Notes under the pieces: generated by a model | What the model was told of the DNA's origin: nothing | What the model saw: only the letters and a program-made list of their open reading frames with translations | Databases searched by the model: none | NCBI GenBank assembly: GCA_029210815.1 | Contig: JARGGB010000015.1 | Coordinates: 1 to 50,762 of the forward strand | Direction: 5' to 3' | From: Candidatus Brevefilum sp. | GTDB taxonomy: Bacteria; Chloroflexota; Anaerolineae; Anaerolineales; Anaerolineaceae | Length of the DNA stretch: 50,762 nt | Translations under genes and position numbers: made by a program | Shown here: positions 44,000 to 50,762 of the stretch, one piece after another | How the letters are laid out: each line of letters begins with the position of its first letter | Position numbering within the stretch: position 1 is the stretch's first letter

Positions 44000-44920
44000 A
44001 TGCAATGGATTCGCGATCATCAACCCGATCCTAAAAGGGACCAGGCTTACAAAAAAGCCCTGATCATCACACTGGCTGGCAACATTTTCTTAGCCGTTGG
44101 AAAGGGACTTGTTTCTTACCTCACAGGCAGTGCTGCCTTATATGCAGACACAGCAAATTCTGTATCTGATGTGATCTATTCCCTTGCAATGGTCTTTGGG
44201 ATTTGGTATGCCATTCAGCCCCCCGACCTTTCACACCCCCAGGGACATTCTCGTTTTGAGCCACTGGTTGGCCTGGTTGTTTCAATCATGATGGCGATCG
44301 CGGGTTACGAAGCAATCCGAACGTCGATAGCTCGCTTTATTTCGGGCGCCGAAGCGATCCAAATAAATTTGCCGACAATTATTTTACTGATCAGTGCAGC
44401 CATCAAAACTGGCATGTTCTTTATCATCAGGAAAATGGCGGTAGCGACCGATAGCCCTTCCCTGCGCGTCACAGCAAAGGATAACCTCAGCGACGTGCTT
44501 ACCTCCCTGGCTGCTTTCTTTGGTATTTTAGGATCGAGCTTCATTCATCCACTGCTAGACCCTGCGGCAGGTGTATTGGTATCCTTATGGATCTTCAAGG
44601 CAGTCTACGGAGCCGTCAAAGAGAACCTCAAGTACCTGACCGGGGCGGGTGCAGATGAAGACCTCAGGCAAAGGATCATCCAAACTGCCAATGGCATTGA
44701 AGGTGTGCATAATGTGCATCACATGATGAGCGATTATGTGGGACCCAAACTGATTGTGGACATGCACATCAACCTGCCGGGGCATGCTTCATTAGATGAA
44801 GTTCACGAGATTTCAGACAGGGTGATCGACGCATTGCAGGCATTACCTGAGGTCGACCGCGCCTATGTGCATGTGGAGCCTTTTGAGGGTGAAAATGATC
44901 AGTTAATTATGAACAATTAG
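44000..44920 (+). CDS. Cation diffusion facilitator (CDF) family transporter
   Basis: 306 residues. Six membrane segments with metal-site motifs LYADTANSVSDVIYS (TM2), HPQGHSRFEP and TAKDNLSDVLTS (TM5), then a cytoplasmic C-terminal domain (about 210-300) with GVHNVHHMMSDYVGPKLIVDMHINLP. It exports divalent metals such as Zn, Mn or Fe against protons. The metal cannot be assigned by eye. It is translated with the dehydrogenase and overlaps the convergent methyltransferase gene by 4 nt. Confidence 0.92.
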   Translation: MQWIRDHQPDPKRDQAYKKALIITLAGNIFLAVGKGLVSYLTGSAALYADTANSVSDVIYSLAMVFGIWYAIQPPDLSHPQGHSRFEPLVGLVVSIMMAIAGYEAIRTSIARFISGAEAIQINLPTIILLISAAIKTGMFFIIRKMAVATDSPSLRVTAKDNLSDVLTSLAAFFGILGSSFIHPLLDPAAGVLVSLWIFKAVYGAVKENLKYLTGAGADEDLRQRIIQTANGIEGVHNVHHMMSDYVGPKLIVDMHINLPGHASLDEVHEISDRVIDALQALPEVDRAYVHVEPFEGENDQLIMNN

Positions 44921-45729
44921 ATAATTTTTTCTTTCCCCTGTTTTCTTAATTTCGCTTCAAAAACAAGCTGACTGCCCTGCTTAACAGGTCCATCTTTGTA
45001 ATCGCCAACCAATTTTTTAATCTCAAATCCACATCGATACAAGAGATGAACAGCTTCATACTGAAAGAGGTATCGAGTCGTCCAACCAGACTCACCTTCT
45101 TCTATCAAATCGCCATTCTGGTCAAATCGCTTTATCCGTAATTTTGTTGTGATGGTTTGAAGTGATGGATTCCCAATATTGGCTTGTTCCACTAATAAGG
45201 ATCCCTGCTTATCATCAATATCAAAACAACCTCTTTCTTCAAAATTTTCCATCTTATTTTTAGAAGCTTTCACTATGAACTCACAGCTTGGGTTTGGCAA
45301 ATTAAAAACAAAAACACCCCTTGGTGCAAGGTGTGCAGCAATCTTATCCAGGCAAAGGATTTCCTCTTCTAATGTTAAATTATGAAAGAAAGCATCACAA
45401 CAGATAATGGTATTAAATTTTCTGTCCAGGTTAAAACCTGTCATATTTTGACGATCAATTCTTATTCGATCCTGGACTGAAGATGAAGATTTAAGCAAAT
45501 TCTGTTCAAAGACATGCAGCATCCCCTTTGAAGAGTCGATTGCCGTAACCTCAAATCCTTCCTTTGCTATTATTATGGCTAATCTTCCAGTACCGCAAGC
45601 AAGGTCAAGCACCGGTCCGCCAAAAGTCTTAACCTTATCCAGGTACCAACCTACCTCAGACTCCCCGCTGATGCCAAAAGCCAGATCATAATATTTCACA
45701 ACCAGATCAGTTTCTTCAGAACCGTACAT
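44917..45729 (-). CDS. Class I SAM-dependent methyltransferase
   Basis: 270 residues. Motif I VLDLACGTGRLAIIIAKEG (about 55-73), motif II VTAIDSS, and motif IV region FNTIICCDAFFHNL are of the Rossmann methyltransferase fold. The C-terminal half (TTKLRIKRFDQNGDL...LYRCGFEIKKLVGDY) is typical of small-molecule methyltransferases. The substrate is unknown. SD GGGAG upstream. A MITE-like copy lies 89 nt upstream of its start. Confidence 0.85.
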   Translation of the reverse strand: MYGSEETDLVVKYYDLAFGISGESEVGWYLDKVKTFGGPVLDLACGTGRLAIIIAKEGFEVTAIDSSKGMLHVFEQNLLKSSSSVQDRIRIDRQNMTGFNLDRKFNTIICCDAFFHNLTLEEEILCLDKIAAHLAPRGVFVFNLPNPSCEFIVKASKNKMENFEERGCFDIDDKQGSLLVEQANIGNPSLQTITTKLRIKRFDQNGDLIEEGESGWTTRYLFQYEAVHLLYRCGFEIKKLVGDYKDGPVKQGSQLVFEAKLRKQGKEKII

Positions 45730-45817
45730 CTCTCTTCTCCCAAAGAATAAATCTGCAAAGATTATCCGTAACGATTGACCAACCAGCCAATTATTGAGAT
45801 TAGATTGATTTTAATAT

Positions 45818-45904
45818 GGTGGGTTGGTCAACCAAGCCTGAAAATCTCATAATTATGCGACATTTCAACACCCTGTAACGCGGATATGTACAGCCCAACC
45901 CACC
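45818..45904. repeat. MITE-like element copy D
   Basis: An 87-bp unit with GGTGGGTTGG (45818-45827) and CCAACCCACC (45895-45904) ends, the same as copies A-C at 11576-12139, over 33 kb away. The interior is diverged, so the ends and length are the conserved parts. Confidence 0.6.
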
Positions 45905-45927
45905 CTACTAATACCTGATACCTTTTC

Positions 45928-47811
45928 TCACCCAAATATCACATACTGCAGCAGGAATCGCTCAATGGCTTCATAATAAGCCTGGCGTGTCTCCGATTTC
46001 CGGAAACCATGCCCCTCACCCGGGTACAGGTGATATTCATGCGGGACGCCATTGGCTTTCAGGGCTTTGACGATTTCCTCCGATTGGCAAGGCGGGACAA
46101 CTTTATCCTCCTCGCCCTGGAAGATAGCTACGGGATCTTTGATTTTGTCAGCATGGAAAACCGGGGACCAATTGCGGTATTTCTCTGCAGCTTCGGGCAG
46201 CGGACCAACCAGTGAATCCGTGTATCGTTCTTCAAATTTGTGGGTGTCCATCGCCAGGGTGAACAAATTGGTGACACCATAGGAGCAAATGCCAGCCTTA
46301 TACAAACCAGGAAAACGGATTAAGGTGTTCAACACTGTGTACCCACCTGCGCTGCCGCCTTTGATCACCAAACGGTTCGGATCAGCCAGGTGTTGGTCGA
46401 TCAAAGCCTGGGCACCGCCTGCGGCATCAATCACATCCAGGTGCCCCCAGTTACCGCGCAATGCTTCGCGATAAGCGCGCCCATAACCAGTACTGCCGCG
46501 GTAATTCACTTCAAGATAAGCATAGCCGCGGCTTGTAAAAAATGCTGCTTCCAGGTTATAGCCAATAGAGACGCTGCTGGTCGGGCCGCCGTGGATCAAC
46601 ACAATAGCGGGCGGCAAGCCATCGCCTTCTAAACGGCTGCTGGTTGGGGGTGAATAAATACCGTACACCTCTTCGCCGTCACTGGAAGTCCAGCTAATCT
46701 CATAGGGCGTTGGCAGATCCCCGGTCGGGATGGATTCGCTTGTGCTGCGCTGGTGGATGGTGAGCTTTTCACCCTTTTTGCTGACAACCCGGGGTGAAAT
46801 CGACGGCGCACCAGCAACGACTGCCAAACGCTCATCTACACTCACCGAAGGCTGGCTCAGGGAAGTATATGGATGCATATCGACATCTTCAAGAGCACCC
46901 GTCTTTACATTCAATTTGCTGATGGTATTTACGCCAGCCTGTGTTTGCACAAAGTAGACATGCTCATTATCCGCAGACCAAAACTGCACAACCACACCCT
47001 GTATCCATGCAGGTTTAAGGATGGATGCACCTTCAACCAGCGTCTTTAAGCTGCCGTCCTGCAGGTCTCGCAAGATCAACTGGTCCCACTCACCCTGGTT
47101 TTGAACATAAGTCAAATAACGTCCATCACTTGAAAAAGCTGGCTGCAATATGGGGATATTTGCACCCCCAGCCAACTGCTGAACAGCTTGAATTCTTGGA
47201 GGATTGCCTTCCAACACCGCGTACATCAACCGGGTGCCGTCCCAGGGCATGTTGGGGTGATCCCATTCCACCCATGCAATCGCCTCCCCGGAAGGGTGCC
47301 AAACAGGCTGCATGTAAAAATCGGCATTTTTTGCCAATTTCACCGGCCAATTCTCACCCTGTGAATCAACAAGGCCGACCACATCTTTTCCTTCGTAATT
47401 ATGAATAAAAGCCACCCAAGCATTGCCGGGTGAAAGCTTTGGCGATGCGACACTGCCGTATTGGGGTGTGATTGGTTCTGGAAAACCCGCACCCAATGGG
47501 CGCCGGTATAAACGTCCATCTTTAGCAGCAAAAATCACCAGGTCGTCTTGAATGGTAAAGTCACCGCCGCCATAACCCACGCCGCCACTGACATTTTTCT
47601 CTCCAGAGATCTCATAAGGCGCTTCACCCAGCGGCTGCGCCATCAAAACACCCTTCCCCGATCGCCCTTCACGCCATACCAGGGTTTGTCCATCAGTATC
47701 CCATTGGGGATCTGCAACCCCAATAGCAGCAGCGATCAATTCGGGCGTAATCTGGCTGTCCCACATGCCAAAAGCACGTTTTGTTTTCTCCATTTGGTTT
47801 TTTTCTGTCAT
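45928..47811 (-). CDS. S9-family peptidase (prolyl oligopeptidase / acylaminoacyl-peptidase type)
   Basis: 627 residues. The N-terminal ~360 residues form a beta-propeller-like region. The C-terminal alpha/beta hydrolase has an oxyanion-side HGGP motif, nucleophile S487 (GGSAGGY), D569 (QGEEDKVVPP) and H601 (GEGHGFR). It cleaves short peptides, probably in the cytoplasm because no signal peptide is seen. It follows thioredoxin by 33 nt. An SD GAGAGGA precedes the ATG. It resembles the DPP-type S9 peptidases of several phyla. Confidence 0.93.
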   Translation of the reverse strand: MTEKNQMEKTKRAFGMWDSQITPELIAAAIGVADPQWDTDGQTLVWREGRSGKGVLMAQPLGEAPYEISGEKNVSGGVGYGGGDFTIQDDLVIFAAKDGRLYRRPLGAGFPEPITPQYGSVASPKLSPGNAWVAFIHNYEGKDVVGLVDSQGENWPVKLAKNADFYMQPVWHPSGEAIAWVEWDHPNMPWDGTRLMYAVLEGNPPRIQAVQQLAGGANIPILQPAFSSDGRYLTYVQNQGEWDQLILRDLQDGSLKTLVEGASILKPAWIQGVVVQFWSADNEHVYFVQTQAGVNTISKLNVKTGALEDVDMHPYTSLSQPSVSVDERLAVVAGAPSISPRVVSKKGEKLTIHQRSTSESIPTGDLPTPYEISWTSSDGEEVYGIYSPPTSSRLEGDGLPPAIVLIHGGPTSSVSIGYNLEAAFFTSRGYAYLEVNYRGSTGYGRAYREALRGNWGHLDVIDAAGGAQALIDQHLADPNRLVIKGGSAGGYTVLNTLIRFPGLYKAGICSYGVTNLFTLAMDTHKFEERYTDSLVGPLPEAAEKYRNWSPVFHADKIKDPVAIFQGEEDKVVPPCQSEEIVKALKANGVPHEYHLYPGEGHGFRKSETRQAYYEAIERFLLQYVIFG

Positions 47812-47844
47812 AAAACATTCCTCTCATGTCGTTGTTTGATTAAT

Positions 47845-48171
47845 TTACAAGTCCTTGAAAAAGGCTTTTTCCAAAGCCTGCTTGGGACGGTATCCCGTCA
47901 AGCGGTGCTTTGCCTCACCCTGAATAAAAAGAATCACCGTCGGAACTCCCATGATCCCATAGGTCATCACCAGCTCTGGTGAAGTATCAACATTCATTGA
48001 ATAGAAATCAACCTGCCTATCATACTGATTTGCCAGCTCGGATAGAACGGGCTCAAGCATTTTGCAGGGTCCGCACCACGGCGCGCCAAACTCAACCAGA
48101 ACAGGTTTGACAGCATTAAGAACCAGGGTTGAGAAATCTTCTGCAAGTAATGTATTTAAATCAGATGCCAT
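47845..48171 (-). CDS. Thioredoxin
   Basis: 108 residues. Active site WCGPC (C33, C36), preceded by VEFGAP, and a cis-Pro at P77 in GIMGVPTVILF. This is a full single-domain thioredoxin. It reduces disulfides in the cytoplasm. Co-transcribed with the S9 peptidase. Confidence 0.95.
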   Translation of the reverse strand: MASDLNTLLAEDFSTLVLNAVKPVLVEFGAPWCGPCKMLEPVLSELANQYDRQVDFYSMNVDTSPELVMTYGIMGVPTVILFIQGEAKHRLTGYRPKQALEKAFFKDL

Positions 48172-48199
48172 CAGGTCTCCTTAGTTAATCAGCTAGGGT

Positions 48200-48228
48200 T
48201 TGACAAGCCCCACGAGTTAAAGTATCTT
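48200..48228 (+). promoter_or_regulatory. Promoter upstream of the lipoprotein gene
   Basis: TTGACA (48200-48205), 17-bp spacer, TATCTT (48223-48228). A second possible -10 TATACT lies further right, near 48265. The start codon is at 48311. Confidence 0.55.
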
Positions 48229-48310
48229 AATCACGGTGGATCACAAACTGTAATATTGATATTATACTATTCGAGAAGGCTTATCTTAAACGAACAGGAT
48301 TGAGGGAACC

Positions 48311-48904
48311 ATGCATAAAAGAATATTATTAAGCTTGATTTTTGCAATGCTCACCATAATGATCATTACGGCTTGCAGTCGAACACCTGCAACAGCCAAT
48401 TGGGAAGTTTTTACCATTAAAGAAGCAGCTGGCTTTGACATTCAGTTCCAGGTGCCGCCAGATTGGGAAACCAATTACATCCTCCCCATGGAAACTGCGT
48501 TAGGTCAGTGGAAAGTTACCCTGACGCCCCCTCGATGTTCACCGGATCAGGTTGCTGAGTACGAAGAGGATTGCATCACCCTGACAGCCTATATCAAGGG
48601 TGAAGCAGCATTTGATGAGGATGCGGTGCTGGCTTTGCTCAGCCAGAATATTCCATTGGATCAGGAGGGGGCTGCAGAATCGATCCTGATGGGACAAACC
48701 AGTTTCGAAGTTGACGGCCTGACCATCAAGCGCTTTAACCACAAGATAGCCTCAGCCAATGGTGAAGTACAGTTATCCTATTATTATTTCCAAACAGAAA
48801 ATGCCTATTACACCATCATGGCTGATTTCCCCTACAACGAACGTGAAGGAGAAATTGCACAGGAATTCCAAAAAATCCTTGAAAGCATCGTAGTGCTTGA
48901 TTAA
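48311..48904 (+). CDS. Lipoprotein of unknown function
   Basis: 197 residues. Signal peptide with lipobox IITAC (C22), then a ~170-residue domain with AAGFDIQFQVPPDWETNYIL and SYYYFQTENAYYTIMADFPYNE. The pattern of FDIQFQVPPDW followed by a final QKILESIVVLD recalls PsbP-like or DUF-type lipoproteins, but I do not claim a family. Membrane-anchored. No operon partner is obvious. Confidence 0.8.
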   Translation: MHKRILLSLIFAMLTIMIITACSRTPATANWEVFTIKEAAGFDIQFQVPPDWETNYILPMETALGQWKVTLTPPRCSPDQVAEYEEDCITLTAYIKGEAAFDEDAVLALLSQNIPLDQEGAAESILMGQTSFEVDGLTIKRFNHKIASANGEVQLSYYYFQTENAYYTIMADFPYNEREGEIAQEFQKILESIVVLD

Positions 48905-48976
48905 AGGCTTATTGCCGATTTGGCAGCATTAATAAAATTCTCAACGCCACCGCTGAAAGCCGAATTTTGGTTAAGA

Positions 48977-48982
48977 TATAAT
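48977..48982 (+). promoter_or_regulatory. -10 element of the sulfotransferase pair
   Basis: TATAAT at 48977-48982, about 45 nt before the TTG start at 49027. The -35 is not convincing. Confidence 0.45.
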
Positions 48983-49026
48983 TAGTCGTCTGTCATCTCA
49001 ATAGTAAGCTCGAAGAAGGAAGGATT

Positions 49027-49893
49027 TTGAAGAACAACCCGAAATTTGAACCCATCCTGGATAAATTGAGGATCACACACAAATCCTTGAAATCTGCTCA
49101 ACGTTGGAAACGGGCTCAATTTATGGATGTCCCAGCCCTGTTTGGCAACGCCATGCCCAAATCCGGTTCTCACCTGGTGCTGCAAATATTACAGGGGGTT
49201 GCACAAATTGCCCCGTTCCGTTATGTCGATCACAAGCCGCTTCGAACAATCACAGCAGAAGGACGTAAATGGAGCGAAAAAGAAATCTTGAGAGATTTGA
49301 AAACCTTAAAGTCGGGTGCCATTGGCTGGGGATACCTGACCTCAAAACCCGAGTATGTACAGTATTTCAAAGATCATCCGGAGATCATCTCATTTTTCGT
49401 CTATCGGGACCCGCGCGATCGTTTGATCTCCAGCATTTTTTATGCTGTGGATATCTATAAAGGACATGCCCAACACGAGTATTACAGCAGCATCCCAATG
49501 GATGAACGCATCAAAACAGAAATTTTGGGGCGGGATGTGGATGGGCTGGAACACCTGCCCAATATTTACGAACACTACGCCCGTTATATTGACTGGTTTG
49601 ACTGCCCCGATGTGCTCTGCCTGCCTTTTGAAGACCTGGTAGAAAAGCAAGAACAAAGCCTGGATAAAATTCTTGACCATATCGAAAGCGGCTCATTCAA
49701 AATCCCGGTAAGTCGGGAAAAAGCAAAGGCTGTTATTATAGAAGCTGTCCAGCCAAAGAAATCCCCCACCTTTCGTGAGGGCAAAACAGGTAAATGGCGT
49801 GACTATTTTAGCGAGGAGCATAAGCGGCTTTTCAAAGATGTCGCCGGGGATTTGTTGATCAGGTTGGGTTATGAGGAAAACAATGACTGGTAA
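49027..49893 (+). CDS. Sulfotransferase-domain protein 1
   Basis: 288 residues from a TTG start preceded by GAAGGAAGGA. PAPS-binding 5'-loop NAMPKSGSHLVLQ (41-53) and 3'-phosphate motif YRDPRDRLISSIFYA (126-140) define the sulfotransferase fold. By family knowledge it moves a sulfate group from PAPS to an alcohol or amine. The acceptor is unknown. The C-terminal KSPTFREGKTGKWRDYFSEEHKRLF matches the typical KxxxFRxGKxGxWRxxF ending. It overlaps the next gene. Confidence 0.88.
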   Translation: MKNNPKFEPILDKLRITHKSLKSAQRWKRAQFMDVPALFGNAMPKSGSHLVLQILQGVAQIAPFRYVDHKPLRTITAEGRKWSEKEILRDLKTLKSGAIGWGYLTSKPEYVQYFKDHPEIISFFVYRDPRDRLISSIFYAVDIYKGHAQHEYYSSIPMDERIKTEILGRDVDGLEHLPNIYEHYARYIDWFDCPDVLCLPFEDLVEKQEQSLDKILDHIESGSFKIPVSREKAKAVIIEAVQPKKSPTFREGKTGKWRDYFSEEHKRLFKDVAGDLLIRLGYEENNDW

Positions 49894-50632
49894 ACTTCCC
49901 CATAAAATAATCTTATCTGCAGGAATGCCCCGTGCGGGCAGCGCCTGGTTCTATCACCTAACGAGGGATTTATGGATTGCAGCAGGGGGTGACAATATTT
50001 GGGAGATTCGAAAAACCTATCCACTTAAAACGGTCATCACCGAAACAAACCAGAACATCGATAACTTCACACTTCGAAAAACATTGTTGATCCTGCTCCC
50101 CTTTTTGCTGGGCAAATCTTTCACCATCAAAATTCACTTCGCGCCAATGCCCTTAGGACGCTCATTGATCAGGTTGAAGTGGATTCGCCCCACTTTTATT
50201 TACCGTGACCCGCGAGATGCCCTGCTCTCAGCCTATGAATACGGTCGACGGGTAGAAAAAACCGGACGTCCGAACGCCTTCAGTCACCTGGATACGTTTG
50301 AAAAGTCGATTGACTTCATGAGTGATTACATGACGGATTGGGAAACCTGGATGCGCCTGGCAGACCCGGCAATTTTTCGCTACGAAGACCTGCTGACCGA
50401 TTATTACCGGCAAGCTGAACGATTAGTAAACTTCCTTGATCTTGATCTGCAATCCCAAAATATCCGCAAAGCCATAGAAAAAAACAAGCCCAGGGACGCC
50501 GCGCAGAAAGAAGGGGGACATTTTAGCAAGGGCAAAATCGGGCGATTCCGTGACGTGTTAACGCCCGAGCAAATCGCACTGTGTGAAGAACGCTTTGCAC
50601 CCTACCTGGAGAAGATGGGCTACGAGCTTTAA
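49883..50632 (+). CDS. Sulfotransferase-domain protein 2
   Basis: About 249 residues. The start at 49883 (MTGKLPHKI) is chosen because GAGGA lies just upstream. The upstream in-frame ATG at 49871 has no SD. PAPS 5'-loop GMPRAGSAWFYHLT and 3'-motif YRDPRDALLSAYEYG are present, and it ends with the GHFSKGKIGRFRDVLTPEQIALCEERF segment. It shares the fold with the preceding gene but is clearly diverged, so the two may act on different acceptors. Overlap of 11 nt suggests coupled translation. Confidence 0.87.
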   Translation: MTGKLPHKIILSAGMPRAGSAWFYHLTRDLWIAAGGDNIWEIRKTYPLKTVITETNQNIDNFTLRKTLLILLPFLLGKSFTIKIHFAPMPLGRSLIRLKWIRPTFIYRDPRDALLSAYEYGRRVEKTGRPNAFSHLDTFEKSIDFMSDYMTDWETWMRLADPAIFRYEDLLTDYYRQAERLVNFLDLDLQSQNIRKAIEKNKPRDAAQKEGGHFSKGKIGRFRDVLTPEQIALCEERFAPYLEKMGYEL

Positions 50633-50645
50633 ATTATCAAATCTG

Positions 50646-50674
50646 TTGACGCTGACCCCGTCCCGTGCTACAAT
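50646..50674 (+). promoter_or_regulatory. Promoter of tRNA-Lys
   Basis: TTGACG (50646-50651), 17-bp spacer, TACAAT (50669-50674), starting 14 nt after the upstream stop codon. Confidence 0.8.
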
Positions 50675-50688
50675 AATGTCCTGATTAT

Positions 50689-50760
50689 GGGCGTGTAGCT
50701 CAATGGTAGAGCAGTGGCCTTTTAAGCCATTGGTTGGGAGTTCGAGCCTCCCCACGCTCA
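50689..50760 (+). tRNA. tRNA-Lys (anticodon UUU)
   Basis: Acceptor GGGCGTG with CACGCTC plus discriminator A. D-arm GCTC...GAGC. Anticodon stem GTGGC/GCCAT around CTTTTAA, so the anticodon is TTT. T-arm GGGAG-TTCGAGC-CTCCC. Total 72 nt. CCA is not encoded in the DNA seen. Confidence 0.95.
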
Positions 50761-50762
50761 TT

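Overview
The window looks like chromosome of a Chloroflexota bacterium, most likely class Anaerolineae. This is inferred from several features together: moderate GC content, lipoproteins and a penicillin-binding protein with TPT-rich linkers, large secreted CSLREA/beta-helix proteins, a 7TM histidine kinase, and a short-form IF-2 in a nusA-rnpM-infB-rbfA-nrnA-truB-ribF cluster. No rRNA gene is present. One tRNA-Lys lies at the right edge and a truncated IS481-type element at the left edge.

Layout. (1) 1-518: end of an IS481-family element. (2) 724-2510 (minus): trpB2 behind a complete T-box leader whose specifier codon reads UGG (Trp). (3) 2738-14567 (all minus): the most unusual region. A 7TM histidine kinase and a NarL-type regulator are followed by two copies of a two-gene module. 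Each module has a small receiver-like protein (11028-11390; 6230-6505) followed by a giant exported protein (6780-10922; 2819-6097). Both modules start from near-identical promoters: two ACTGTACTTT boxes exactly 22 bp apart, then exactly 27 bp to TATACACT. Between the kinase pair and the first module lies a repeat-rich non-coding stretch. (4) 14668-15597: CPBP membrane protease. (5) 15607-24696 (minus): housekeeping translation and cofactor cluster (ThyX-like, ribF, truB, nrnA, rbfA, infB, rnpM, nusA) with a good sigma-70 promoter in front of nusA. rimP is not at its usual place.

(6) 24870-28773 (plus): a GH13 alpha-glucosidase and a 745-residue protein that looks like a DNA methylase that has lost its catalytic motif. 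(7) 28780-37322: a class A PBP with a long acidic cytoplasmic tail (minus), divergent from a probable six-hairpin glycosidase-like protein and a WD40-type lipoprotein (plus). The divergent pair appears to be transcribed from two mirror-image extended -10 promoters that would give leaderless mRNAs. (8) 37398-39391: OsmC-like protein and pncB. (9) 39831-45729: an APH-fold kinase, an Fe-S protein with sufE, arsM, a D-2-hydroxyacid dehydrogenase, a CDF transporter and a methyltransferase. (10) 45928-50760: S9 peptidase with thioredoxin, a lipoprotein, two overlapping sulfotransferase genes and tRNA-Lys(UUU).

The best candidate for an undescribed system is region 3: a sensor kinase and regulator next to a duplicated [degenerate receiver + exported giant] cassette with a shared promoter architecture. 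The working hypothesis is that the kinase/regulator pair switches on the two surface-protein modules. The promoter repeats and duplication are directly visible. The regulatory link is inference.
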